Source: Candidatus Coprenecus pullicola (GTDB lineage Bacteria; Bacteroidota; Bacteroidia; Bacteroidales; UBA932). Taken from it: DNA of 43,150 nucleotides. Each line of letters begins with the position of its first letter. Within the stretch, counting starts at the first letter, position 1. Below the pieces are notes generated by a model. It was given only the letters and a program-made list of their open reading frames with translations. It did no database searches and was not told where the DNA came from. Positions 32,308 through 41,359 of the stretch are shown piece by piece. Location of the stretch: assembly GCA_018711925.1 (NCBI GenBank), contig DVHR01000080.1, positions 1 through 43,150 of the forward strand, read 5' to 3'. Position numbers and translations under genes: made by a program.

Positions 32308-33342
32308 ATGGAAGCGCTTTTAGGTAAAAATATAGATGAACTCAAGGCCGTATGTGCAGGATATGGCCTTAAGTCTTTTGTGGCCGCTCAGATCGCTGAC
32401 TGGCTATACAGCAAGCGGGTCAGGACCATAGATGAGATGACCAATGTCTCCAAGGCGGCCAGGGCGGCTCTTTCTCAGGACTATGAGGTAGGGCGGACAG
32501 GTTATTGCGACCTGATATCCTCCTCGGACGGGACTAAAAAGTATCTGTTCCCGTTCGGTCATGGTGTGGAGGCTGTGATGATTCCGGACGGTGACAGGCA
32601 CACTGTATGCGTCTCTTCGCAGATGGGCTGCCGGATGGGCTGCCGCTTCTGCATGACCGGCCGGCAGGGCTGGCACGGCAACCTGACTCCTGCTGAGATA
32701 CTCTCGCAGTTTATGGAGATAGACGAGGCGGCCTCGCTGACCAACGCTGTCTTCATGGGCATGGGGGAGCCGCTGGACAACTGGGACAATGTCCGCCGGG
32801 CTATAGAGGTGCTGACCGCTCCGTGGGGCTTCGGCTGGAGTCCCAAGCGCATCACCCTTTCGACCATAGGCGTGACATCGGATCCGCGCACCGGGGAGTC
32901 GCCTCTGCGCCGGTTCATGGACGAATGTTCCTGCCATCTGGCCGTGAGCCTGCACAATCCTTTCCCGGAGGAAAGAGTGGAACTGATGCCGATGGAAAAG
33001 CCGTTTCCTTTGGCCAAGACCCTGTCTCTGATACGGGAATACGATTTCACCGGGCAGAGACGCGTGAGCTTCGAGTATATCATGTTCGCCGGGGTCAATG
33101 ACGACAAGCGTCACGCCGATGCCCTGGCCGGGATGCTGCGCGGCCTGGAGTGCCGGGTCAACCTGATCCGTTTTCACCGCATACCGGACTCGCCCCTGGC
33201 TCCCTCCCCGATGCCGGTCATCGAGCAGTTCAAGACCAGGCTCAACAACGCCGGTATACTCACGACACTGAGGGCGTCCCGTGGGGAGGACATCCTTGCC
33301 GCCTGCGGTATGCTCAGCGGCAAAGGACAGGGAAAGCAATGA
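32308..33342 (+). CDS. rlmN: Dual-specificity 23S rRNA / tRNA methyltransferase RlmN
   Basis: The ATG at 32308 (MEALLGKNIDELKAVCAGYG) fits the family start; a TTG at 32263 would add 15 unconserved residues. The 344-residue product has the N-terminal RNA-binding domain (SFVAAQIADWLYSKRV), the radical-SAM cluster motif CRMGCRFC near residue 112, GMGEPLDNWDNV, and the C-terminal catalytic Cys in ILAACGM. It methylates C2 of A2503 in 23S rRNA and A37 in some tRNAs. It lies 13 bp before the patatin gene and probably shares its transcript. A degenerate partial copy exists at 28141. Confidence 0.96.
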   Translation: MEALLGKNIDELKAVCAGYGLKSFVAAQIADWLYSKRVRTIDEMTNVSKAARAALSQDYEVGRTGYCDLISSSDGTKKYLFPFGHGVEAVMIPDGDRHTVCVSSQMGCRMGCRFCMTGRQGWHGNLTPAEILSQFMEIDEAASLTNAVFMGMGEPLDNWDNVRRAIEVLTAPWGFGWSPKRITLSTIGVTSDPRTGESPLRRFMDECSCHLAVSLHNPFPEERVELMPMEKPFPLAKTLSLIREYDFTGQRRVSFEYIMFAGVNDDKRHADALAGMLRGLECRVNLIRFHRIPDSPLAPSPMPVIEQFKTRLNNAGILTTLRASRGEDILAACGMLSGKGQGKQ

Positions 33343-33355
33343 TTAATCCGGACCT

Positions 33356-35725
33356 ATGAAAGAGAAACTGATCATAATAATTCTTATCACATATGCGGCA
33401 ATGTCCGCCGTACGCCTGGATGCGGCAGTGCCTTCCGACAGCCTGCATCGTGAAAGGCCGAAGGTGGGTGTGGTCCTCAGCGGAGGAGGGGCCAAGGGCT
33501 CGGCCCATATCGGGGTGCTCAAGGTGCTGGAGGAGGTCGGTATCCCGGTGGATTTCGTGGCAGGTACCAGTATGGGCTCGGTTATAGGCGGTATGTACTG
33601 TCTGGGATATACTCCTGATGAGCTGGATTCGCTTATCCGCTCGATTGACTGGTCCGTCTATATGAGCAACAGCGCCACAAGGGAGCAGCTCTCGTTCCAG
33701 GATAAGGAGAAAAGCGGGAAATATCTCATGACGATACCCTTTGCCACGGCTGCGTCACTTGAGAGTTCAATGGAGACCGGCAGGCACAGAAGGGACGAGC
33801 TGATGTCAAGAAACCAGCAGTCGTCCAGTGTCTTTGTGAACTCCTTGCCGACTGGGTTCATCAACGGCAACAATATAGAGAGTCTTATCAACTCGCTCTG
33901 TCTCGGCTATCAGGACTCAATAGACTTCAACGAGATGCCCATACCGTACGCCTGTGTAGCCACTGATATGGTCAGCGGCAGGGAAGTGGTCTTTCAAAGC
34001 GGATGCCTGAGCAAGGCCATCAGGGCCAGTATGGCGATTCCTGGGGTATTCTCACCGGTACGTATGGAAAACATGGTGCTGGTGGACGGCGGCATGCTCA
34101 ACAACTTCCCAGTGGATGTGTGTATGGCTATGGGCGCGGATATTGTAATAGGAGTGAGGGTCTCCAGCAAGGTCAGCGGAGATCCGGACGGGCTCAATTC
34201 CCTGCCTCAGCTGATAGACCAGCTTATGGGAGTAGTGACAAAAAGCAAGGCTGACGACAACATAGCCATGTGCGATATCTTCATTGAGCCGGATGTCACG
34301 GGTTACGGACCGATGAATTTCGATCCTTACAGCATTGATACGCTTGTAAGGAGGGGCTATGAGGCAGCGGACAGGCAGCGGGAGGCTCTTTCCGCATTGA
34401 AAAGGAAGCTGGAGGAGTACGGACCGGTGGAGCAGGTGTATCATGCGCCAAAAGCAGTAAATAAGGATAAGGACACTCTGACCATAAGCTCAGTCAATAT
34501 CTCAGGAGTCAGCGGGAAAGACGGTATGTGGCTGCTTAAAAAGTCCCGAATCCTCAAGAACCGCAGGATGACGGGCAGGCAGATAGAGAAGGCCGTGTCG
34601 TTTTTTCATGGAACAAATGCTTTCTCCAAAGTCAGTTATACGATACTTCCCGACGAAGGAGACTCCACATACCATATCAACATTGATCTGGTAAAGGATG
34701 TACCGCACAGTTTCGGGTTCGGATTCCGGTTTGACTCACAGGAGGCTGCGGCCATATTGCTGGGACTTGGAATCAATGAGCAGAAGCTTACAGGAGTCAA
34801 ATTCAATTTCTCCACCCGTCTCAGTTACAATCCGTGGGCCACGGTCAAGGTGTCTTTCGCTCCGAGAGCGTTCCCCAGATTCTCTCTTTCCTACACGTTC
34901 CAGAAGTCGGAGTCCAACATGAGGTATCACGGCAAGCCTTTGGGGAACGCCATGTTTCTTAAGCAGACTGTAAAGGCGTATTTTTCCGAGTATCACTCCC
35001 GCTTTTTCAGCACTGAGTTGGGCCTGAATCTCGAGAATTATATCTACAATCATTTCTATGCCGGTAGTGACAGCCCTTTTGTACCTGACCTCAGTGCGCT
35101 CAGGTGCGCATACCTGGGAGTATACGGGGTTCTGCGCTTTGACAGCAAGGACCGTTCGTCATTTGCGACAAGAGGATTGGATTTTACACTGAGCGGAGGA
35201 TGGAAATTCCACGATTTTTATAAGCTCGTGCCGTTCAGCAGTTTTGGAGAGGCTCAACTTAGTGCCGTGTCCTATGTGCCGTTTGCCGACGGCAGGCTGG
35301 TCTTCTCGCCGCAGGTCTATGCCCGCTTTGTGATGGGGGACAAATATCTGCTATCGTATGACAACCTTGTAGGCGGCGTAATGCCGGGACGTTATGTGGC
35401 TCATCAGATTCCGTTTATCGGAGCCAACCGGCCGGAGATGATGTACAATAGCGTAGCTGTCCTTCGCGCGGACCTGCGCTGGAATGTGTACCGTAAGCAC
35501 TATGTTGCCGTTATGGGCAATTATGTACGTGAGGCCAACGGTATCCGGAACTTCTTCGTGCCGAAGACTCCGTATGAGGACGGCTCCATGACAGCGTATG
35601 ACTGGTGGGGATTCGGCATAAGGTATTCCTATGACCTGCCTATCGGCCCGTTCGGCCTGGATATCAGCTGGTCCAATCTAACCAAAAGCTTTGGAGTGTA
35701 TGTCAACCTCGGATACTATTTCTAA
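33356..35725 (+). CDS. Patatin-like phospholipase with outer-membrane barrel
   Basis: The 789-residue product has a signal peptide (1-24), then a patatin domain (about 36-250): oxyanion motif SGGGAKGSAHIG, nucleophile Ser72 in GTSMGS, and Asp244 in VDGGMLNNFPV forming the Ser-Asp dyad. A single POTRA-like region (about 375-445, LTISSVNISGVSGKDGMWLL) follows. The C-terminal half is a beta-barrel with alternating hydrophobic strands, ending GVYVNLGYYF with a terminal Phe. This matches the BamA-superfamily patatin proteins of Bacteroidota, similar in plan to type Vd autotransporters. It hydrolyses phospholipids at or outside the outer membrane. Its 3' end overlaps recX by 26 bp. Confidence 0.92.
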   Translation: MKEKLIIIILITYAAMSAVRLDAAVPSDSLHRERPKVGVVLSGGGAKGSAHIGVLKVLEEVGIPVDFVAGTSMGSVIGGMYCLGYTPDELDSLIRSIDWSVYMSNSATREQLSFQDKEKSGKYLMTIPFATAASLESSMETGRHRRDELMSRNQQSSSVFVNSLPTGFINGNNIESLINSLCLGYQDSIDFNEMPIPYACVATDMVSGREVVFQSGCLSKAIRASMAIPGVFSPVRMENMVLVDGGMLNNFPVDVCMAMGADIVIGVRVSSKVSGDPDGLNSLPQLIDQLMGVVTKSKADDNIAMCDIFIEPDVTGYGPMNFDPYSIDTLVRRGYEAADRQREALSALKRKLEEYGPVEQVYHAPKAVNKDKDTLTISSVNISGVSGKDGMWLLKKSRILKNRRMTGRQIEKAVSFFHGTNAFSKVSYTILPDEGDSTYHINIDLVKDVPHSFGFGFRFDSQEAAAILLGLGINEQKLTGVKFNFSTRLSYNPWATVKVSFAPRAFPRFSLSYTFQKSESNMRYHGKPLGNAMFLKQTVKAYFSEYHSRFFSTELGLNLENYIYNHFYAGSDSPFVPDLSALRCAYLGVYGVLRFDSKDRSSFATRGLDFTLSGGWKFHDFYKLVPFSSFGEAQLSAVSYVPFADGRLVFSPQVYARFVMGDKYLLSYDNLVGGVMPGRYVAHQIPFIGANRPEMMYNSVAVLRADLRWNVYRKHYVAVMGNYVREANGIRNFFVPKTPYEDGSMTAYDWWGFGIRYSYDLPIGPFGLDISWSNLTKSFGVYVNLGYYF

Positions 35726-36185
35726 CCCCGATGCGGTATTCGGCCGTATGGCATGGCTGTGCTCCCGGAGGGAATACTGCTCCGCCGCCGTGCTGGAAAA
35801 GCTCAGGCAGAAGGGCCTGGACGATAAGGATGCAGCCGCCGTGCTGGAGCGTCTGGTCAGGGAGCGGTATGTGGACGATGCCCGCTATGCCCGTGCGTTT
35901 GTCCGGGACAAGGCCCTGCTTTCCGGCTGGGGCCCGCGCAAGATATCGTTTGCCCTGTCCGCCAAAGGCATATCCAGGGAGGTCGTGGAAGATGCGCTGG
36001 GGGAGGTCAGTCCGGAGGACAGCGAGGCCCGTATGTGCCAGGTGCTTTCCGCGAAATGGAAATCGGTCTCGGGAAAGACGTTGTACGAGCGCCGCACCAA
36101 GCTTCTGCGTTTCGCCCTTTCCCGAGGCTACTCCTATGAGGCAGTACTTCGTTTTCTGGATGGATACGGTAAAAAAGATTGCTAA
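35700..36185 (+). CDS. recX: Regulatory protein RecX
   Basis: The ATG at 35700 is used; a TTG three codons upstream is also possible. The 161-residue product has the tandem three-helix repeats of RecX: AWLCSRREYCSAAVLEKLRQ then KGLDDKDAAAVLERLVRERY VDDARYA, and later GPRKISFALSAKGISREVVE. It modulates RecA filaments. It begins inside the patatin gene's end (26-bp overlap), so its translation depends on that gene rather than on recA, an unusual location. Confidence 0.88.
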   Translation: MSTSDTISNPDAVFGRMAWLCSRREYCSAAVLEKLRQKGLDDKDAAAVLERLVRERYVDDARYARAFVRDKALLSGWGPRKISFALSAKGISREVVEDALGEVSPEDSEARMCQVLSAKWKSVSGKTLYERRTKLLRFALSRGYSYEAVLRFLDGYGKKDC

Positions 36186-36279
36186 AAGTCAATATTTGCA
36201 TTATGCGGAGCCTGTAGGTGTAGGTATTGTACCGTTTATTTTCTATATTGCACTCTGAAATCACTTAAACCAGTTATTT

Positions 36280-38847
36280 ATGAGAAAATATCAACTCTTT
36301 ATGGCACTGGCCGTGACGGTATTTGCGGTCAACTGCTCGCGCGACAACGAAGAACCTACACCTCCAACTCCTCCGGAACCGACTGTGTACGGCACAGACC
36401 TGAGTGCATCAGGCACGGCAAATTGCTATATCGTGCATCAGGCTGGAGACTATTCTTTTGATGCCACGGTGATGGGTAACGGAGTATCCTCCGACAGGTA
36501 TACAGCGGGGAGACTCGCGCCTGCATCAGCTGTGCTTCTGTGGCAGGATGCAGCATCAGTAGTCTCTGGAGTCCGCCTGGAGGATGAACGCGTGTGCTTC
36601 AATGCCGGCGGCAATCCTGGCAATGCTGTAATTGCAGTATTGGATGGAGAGGGAACTGTTCTTTGGAGCTGGCATATATGGTCTACTGATTATGATCCGT
36701 CATCTGCCGCCCAAAAACTTAACGGTCTGAACTGGATGGACCGCAATCTTGGTGCGCTGACCGATGATTATGACGATTCCGGTCTGGCTAAAGGACTGGC
36801 TTATCAATGGGGGCGTAAAGATCCTTTTCCAAGTGGTGAGGGCTGGATGGATATGGGCGGAATCACTGTTTATGACTCTACAGGGGCAGTTGCTGATGGC
36901 GTTTTTGCCAATGAGCAGGTATCGGTGGCTGACAATATGCAGAATGCCATAGAGAATCCGACTACGTTTTATTACGGTCTGCGGATAGGTGATGATTATT
37001 ACGACTGGTTGTCACATGACGGCTCTGCGTCAAATGACTGGCTTTGGGAGACTCCGTCAGATGCAGGAAAGACTATGTACGATCCTTGTCCTCCCGGCTG
37101 GCGGGTTCCGCGCAATGGAAGCTGGAAAGGTGTGAATGAGGCTAATTTCATTTACGATGAGGCTGCTCTGGGCCGCCGGCACGCATTGCTGGGTTACTAC
37201 CCCATGGTAGGAAACAGAGGCGCTGCGTCAGGTGAATGGAGTTTCGTAGGCGGTCAGGCCAATTACTGGACATCGACTGCTTCTGATGAATACTACGTGT
37301 ATGCGCTTAACTTCCTGCCGGCTTACCTTAATACAGAAAGCAACAGTAACCGTTCGGCTGGTGCTCCTGTGCGTTGCGTCAGCGAGACCCAGGGCGCTGT
37401 TGAGCCGGATGATCCCGTAACCGGTGAGGATGTGGTGCTCGACCGTGTTACTGAAGCCAGCTATAAGGCTTTTGAGGGAAGTGACGGTTCTGCCAACTAT
37501 TATGTCGGACTGAGCAATACGGATTTTGAGGTTAGTGAAAGCGGAGAGCAGATGCCGGTATCCCCAGGAATGATACTGTATCTTGACCTTTATGGGACTG
37601 TGAGTATGAATGCTGATGATGCGACTATTCCTGAAGGGAAATACACCCTGGAGGGGGGAATGACGGACGGTACGGCCAATCCGGATTATACCTGGGTGCG
37701 TGAGATGAGTGAAGACGGTGAGATTGTCTACCGTAAGCCGGTGGAAGGGGAAATAGATGTCACGCATACGACTTCCGGCTATTTGATAGAGTGCTCATTT
37801 ATAATGGCTAATCCCGAGGAGAATTTTTCTGTGAAGTATGAGGGCGATATCACGTTCGTCGACCGCACAGACCTTTCCGGAGACACGCCTGTCATTACTG
37901 AGCCTGTGGATGTCGTCTTTACGTCGGCATCAGCTACGTGGGAGTATACGAGTAGCACCAGTGAGCGTTATACCATACACTTGCTGGAGGGCACTGTCGA
38001 GGGAGAATATCTTGTCAAGGGGCATCAGATGACGATTGACCTGCTGACAGAGCCGCTCTCAACAAAGGAGAAAATGGTTATTAAGCCGGGAACTTATAAT
38101 CCCAGTGATGACTATGTGTCGCAGATGACATTTACAGTCGGCTCACAGTTCAATCTGTTTGGTGAGCAGTTCTACTACGGTACCTATATCCAGCAGGTGG
38201 AGTCTTTGGATGTGACACCGTTGGTTGGATTTGCTGTCGATGGAACTATTGAGGTGCTCAATAATGGAGACAATTACGAGTTTGTAGTAGATGTCACTAC
38301 GCCGGAGGGAGTCTCCGTCAAGGGCAGATACCCGATGGGCGAGGTTACATTCGTCGATAACTCGCCTATCCTTCCTTCAGGAGATTGGTTGAGTGTGCTT
38401 CGGGAGGACAAGACGGTCATTTTTACTCCAGAAGACGATACTGAATGTACATATCGTGTCTATACAAGTTATTTCGAGAATGCCGTGGAGTATGAGATAA
38501 TGATTTACAATTATACGACCAGCGAGACTATCCAGCTGGATCTGCTGGCACCAGAAGGCTCTACTTCAATAGCGGGCACATATACAACCCCGGCAGATCC
38601 TGACGCGCCGGTGGCAGGAGAATTCATTCCTGGTTATAAGGAGTTTTCAGTAGTAAGGGGAACATGGCCTTATCTGTTGTATGATCCTGACAATATGTAT
38701 TACGTGGGAGCTCCGGGAATGGAGGGAACAATCGAAATCACAGAGACAGAGAACGGTGAGTTTGATATTAAGATTGAGATGAAGGATGATGCCGAGCCCG
38801 CGAATACGGTAACGGCTCATTGGAGCGGGCCTGTAAGGCAGCTTTGA
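36280..38847 (+). CDS. Large lipoprotein with major-paralogous domain and three C-terminal repeats
   Basis: The 855-residue product has a lipoprotein signal (MRKYQLFMALAVTVFAVNCS, Cys19) and a Pro/Glu/Thr linker. A Fibrobacter-succinogenes-type major paralogous domain spans roughly 145-365: LNGLNWMDRNLGALTDDY, AYQWGRKDPFPSGEGW, DPCPPGWRVPRNGSWKG, YWTSTASDEYYVYALNF and the ending APVRCVSE. The C-terminal 470 residues consist of three repeated beta-rich units ending in GDITFVDRT, GEVTFVDNS and HWSGPV, each with a (V/M)EG(E/T)I(D/E) strand before. It is probably surface-exposed and binds an unknown ligand. It starts 94 bp after recX with no clear promoter. Confidence 0.85.
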   Translation: MRKYQLFMALAVTVFAVNCSRDNEEPTPPTPPEPTVYGTDLSASGTANCYIVHQAGDYSFDATVMGNGVSSDRYTAGRLAPASAVLLWQDAASVVSGVRLEDERVCFNAGGNPGNAVIAVLDGEGTVLWSWHIWSTDYDPSSAAQKLNGLNWMDRNLGALTDDYDDSGLAKGLAYQWGRKDPFPSGEGWMDMGGITVYDSTGAVADGVFANEQVSVADNMQNAIENPTTFYYGLRIGDDYYDWLSHDGSASNDWLWETPSDAGKTMYDPCPPGWRVPRNGSWKGVNEANFIYDEAALGRRHALLGYYPMVGNRGAASGEWSFVGGQANYWTSTASDEYYVYALNFLPAYLNTESNSNRSAGAPVRCVSETQGAVEPDDPVTGEDVVLDRVTEASYKAFEGSDGSANYYVGLSNTDFEVSESGEQMPVSPGMILYLDLYGTVSMNADDATIPEGKYTLEGGMTDGTANPDYTWVREMSEDGEIVYRKPVEGEIDVTHTTSGYLIECSFIMANPEENFSVKYEGDITFVDRTDLSGDTPVITEPVDVVFTSASATWEYTSSTSERYTIHLLEGTVEGEYLVKGHQMTIDLLTEPLSTKEKMVIKPGTYNPSDDYVSQMTFTVGSQFNLFGEQFYYGTYIQQVESLDVTPLVGFAVDGTIEVLNNGDNYEFVVDVTTPEGVSVKGRYPMGEVTFVDNSPILPSGDWLSVLREDKTVIFTPEDDTECTYRVYTSYFENAVEYEIMIYNYTTSETIQLDLLAPEGSTSIAGTYTTPADPDAPVAGEFIPGYKEFSVVRGTWPYLLYDPDNMYYVGAPGMEGTIEITETENGEFDIKIEMKDDAEPANTVTAHWSGPVRQL

Positions 38848-38955
38848 CCGTAGGATTTACTTTAATCCTGGTTGATTGACATATGGTGTGCATTATTCAG
38901 TACCTGGGAGTATCTGGAAAATGCACGCCATTTCTGTATGTGAGTTTTTGTCTTT

Positions 38956-39147
38956 GCAAATAAATTTGCTCTGCGCTCGGCTTCTGCGATATTCGGCTTC
39001 GCCGCATATACTGTTCACGCCTCGGCAAAGCAAATAAATTTGCGCTGCTCTCGGCTTCTGCGATATTCGGCTTCGCCGCATATACTGTTCACGCCTCGGC
39101 AATGCAAATAAATTTGCGCTGCACTCGGCTTCTGCGTATATTCGCAA
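38956..39147. repeat. Tandem 74-bp repeat before prfB
   Basis: Units start at 38956, 39030 and 39104 (period 74 bp); the third is cut at about 42 bp. Each begins with the palindrome GCAAATAAATTTGC-like word, has CTCGGCTTCTGCGATATTCG, and the palindrome CGGCTTCGCCG. A single related unit lies at 19550-19591. It sits 36 bp before prfB and could be its leader, or a dispersed repeat. Confidence 0.9.
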
Positions 39148-39182
39148 TTTTTAATGAAATATTAACGAAATAACTACGGAAG

Positions 39183-40272
39183 ATGATTACCACGGAACAG
39201 GTGAGAGACTTGCGTCAGCGTATCGATACGCTGGGGAGGTGTCTTTGACATCGCTTCTAAGAAGGAGCAGGTAGCTGCGATGCAGCAGCACAGTGCCGGA
39301 GCCGGATTCTGGGATGACCCGAAGGAGGCCGAGGCATATCTTAAGAAAATGTCGGGCGTGAAGTTCTGGACCGATGCCTACGACGGGATTAAGAAAATGG
39401 ATGAGGATCTGGAGGTTCTGCTGGAGTTCGCCAAAGAAGACGAGGCGGCTCAGAAAGATGTGGATGCTCAGTTCGAGGCCCTTGTCGGAAAGGTCGAGGA
39501 TCTGGAACTGCGCAATATGCTCGGCGAGGAAGGAGACAATCTCGGGGCAATCCTGAAGATCAATTCGGGAGCCGGCGGCACCGAGAGCAATGACTGGTCG
39601 GCCATGCTTATGCGCATGTACGTCCGCTGGGGCGAGCGCAACGGCTACAAGGTGGCGGTCAGCGACCTCATCGAGGGGGACGAGGCCGGTATCAAGTCGG
39701 TGACGATAGAGTTCGAGGGGGACTACGCCTTCGGTTACCTGAAGGGCGAGAGCGGAGTACACCGCTTAGTGCGAATCTCCCCGTTCAATGCTCAGGGCAA
39801 GCGGCAGACTACATTCTCTTCCGTCTTCGTCTATCCTCTCGTGGACGACACCATCGAGATAGAGATCAATCCGGCCGACCTCGAGTGGGATACCTACCGG
39901 TCATCGGGTGCCGGCGGCCAGAACGTCAATAAGGTGGAGACAGGAGTCCGCGTGCGCCACATCCCGACTGGCATCGTGGTCGAGAATACCGAGACCCGCT
40001 CCCAGCTGGACAACCGTCAGAGAGCCTTGCGTATATTGAAATCCCATCTTTACGACCTGGAGCTCAAGAAACGTCAGGAGAAGCAGGCCGAGCTGGAAGG
40101 CAAGAAGAAGAAGATAGAGTGGGGCTCGCAGATCCGCAGTTATGTCCTGCATCCCTACAAGATGGTCAAGGATCTGCGCACCGGCTACGAGACCTCCGAT
40201 ACGCAGGGTGTCCTGGACGGTGACCTCAACGCCTTCATGAAGTCCTACTTGATGGAATCAAGTCAAGTTTGA
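39183..40272 (+). CDS. prfB: Peptide chain release factor 2, programmed +1 frameshift
   Basis: Translation starts at ATG 39183 (MITTEQVRDLRQRIDTLGRC, then Leu) and reaches an in-frame TGA at 39246-39248. A +1 shift at CTT-T-GAC continues as DIASKKEQVAAMQQHSAGAG in the second frame to 40272, giving about 362 residues. The body has the RF2 stop-recognition tripeptide in VRISPFNAQGKRQ and the catalytic GGQ in SSGAGGQNVNKVETGVRVRH. It terminates translation at UGA and UAA. The ORF without the first 21 codons would lack the N-terminal helix. The frameshift is the classical autoregulation of RF2. Confidence 0.97.
39234..39249 (+). promoter_or_regulatory. Programmed frameshift site of prfB
   Basis: GGGGAGGTGTCTTTGAC holds a Shine-Dalgarno-like GGGGAGG just upstream of CTT TGA C. 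This is the same layout as E. coli prfB (SD, three-base spacer, slippery CTT, UGA, C). When RF2 is scarce the ribosome pauses on UGA and slips forward. Confidence 0.95.
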
Positions 40273-40276
40273 CAAA

Positions 40277-40369
40277 GGTAAATAGTATTGCCCTCTGAAA
40301 ACTTTGGCTCCCGAAAAGGGAGGGGACCCACGTAGTGGGGAGGATTTTCAGAGGGCAATACTATTTACC
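40277..40369. terminator. Bidirectional terminator-like cruciform, copy B of the long-armed hairpin
   Basis: Arms 40277-40301 and 40345-40369 are perfect 25-bp reverse complements. The 43-nt interior holds CTCCC-GAAAA-GGGAG and CCCAC-GTA-GTGGG inner hairpins, so the fold is a three-way junction. It lies between the convergent prfB and ROK genes, where it could stop transcription in both directions, although no long T-tract follows. The same architecture with unrelated arms occurs at 27212-27317. Confidence 0.85.
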
Positions 40370-40382
40370 AAGTGCCTTGTGG

Positions 40383-41357
40383 CTAGAGTTCCCAGGCGAG
40401 GGCGGAGGCACCGAGGATGGCTGCGTCCGAGTCCTTTAGGGTAGAGTAGAGCAGGCGGATCTTGCCTTTCCAGATGTTCAGCAGATTGTCGTTCATGCTC
40501 TCGAGGATGGACTCGGTCAGGAATTCCTTGGACTTGGCCAGTCCGCCGAAGAGGATGATGGCCTCGGGTGCGCTGAATGCCACGAAGTCTGCGAAGGCCT
40601 CTCCCATGATCTTGCCGGTGTAGTGGAATATCTCGATGGCCAGTTTGTCGCCCTTGGTGGCAGCCTCATAGATGTCCTTGGACGTTATCTTCTCGGGATC
40701 CAGATTGCGCAGCAGGCTGGGCTCATCCCTTTCGGTCAGGAACTCCCTTGCGGTGCGGGCCACGCCTGTCGCGGAGGTGTAGGTCTCCAGACAGCCCTTG
40801 CGTCCGCAGTTGCACTGCCGTCCTCCGCGTATGATGGTGGTGTGGCCGAGCTCTCCTGCGAATCCGTCATGGCCGTAGACTATCTTGCCGTCGATTACGA
40901 TGCCGCTGCCGACTCCGGTGCCGAGGGTGATCATGATGAAGTCCTTCATCCCCTTGGCTATGCCGTAGGTCATCTCGCCGACGGCGGCCGCATTGGCGTC
41001 ATTGGTGATGGCCACCGGTATGCCGACTATGTCGCGTATCATCTTGGCGAAGAAGATAACCATGGGCTTGTCGTTCTCGTCGTAGGCCCACTTGAGGTTC
41101 GGCGCGAACTCTATCGTACCTTTATAATAATTGCCGTTCGGGGCTCCGATGCCGATACCTTTCACTTCTCCGTCATTCTCGGACTGTCTGATGAGGTCCT
41201 TGATGGCGGTGGTGAGATCCTCCACATAAGATGACAGTTCTCTCTGGAGAGATGAGATGACGCTCTGATAAAGTATGTTGCCGCGGGCATCCACGACCCC
41301 CAGCTTGGTGGTCTGTCCTCCGACATCGATGCCCATTACTAATGCCTGTCTTGCCAT
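40383..41357 (-). CDS. ROK-family glucokinase
   Basis: The 324-residue product has the ATP-binding start MGIDVGGQTTKLGVVDARGN, sugar-contact segments IGIGAPNGNYYKGTIEFAPN and ITNDANAAAVGEM (catalytic Asp), and LGTGVGSGIVIDGKIVYGHD. The ROK zinc motif is GELGHTTI followed by CNCGRKGCLETY. It phosphorylates glucose or a similar hexose at C6 in the cytoplasm. Its start lies 2 bp after the FHS symporter stop, so the pair forms a sugar uptake-phosphorylation operon. A mannose or glucosamine substrate cannot be excluded. Confidence 0.93.
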   Translation of the reverse strand: MARQALVMGIDVGGQTTKLGVVDARGNILYQSVISSLQRELSSYVEDLTTAIKDLIRQSENDGEVKGIGIGAPNGNYYKGTIEFAPNLKWAYDENDKPMVIFFAKMIRDIVGIPVAITNDANAAAVGEMTYGIAKGMKDFIMITLGTGVGSGIVIDGKIVYGHDGFAGELGHTTIIRGGRQCNCGRKGCLETYTSATGVARTAREFLTERDEPSLLRNLDPEKITSKDIYEAATKGDKLAIEIFHYTGKIMGEAFADFVAFSAPEAIILFGGLAKSKEFLTESILESMNDNLLNIWKGKIRLLYSTLKDSDAAILGASALAWEL

Positions 41358-41359
41358 GT

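Noticed and set aside
38956..39147. CRISPR array
   Set aside because: The 74-bp units are contiguous with no unique spacers, and no cas genes lie nearby.
39246..39248. Premature stop making prfB a pseudogene
   Set aside because: The TGA is within the classical CTT-TGA-C programmed frameshift context preceded by a Shine-Dalgarno-like sequence, so it is regulation, not decay.
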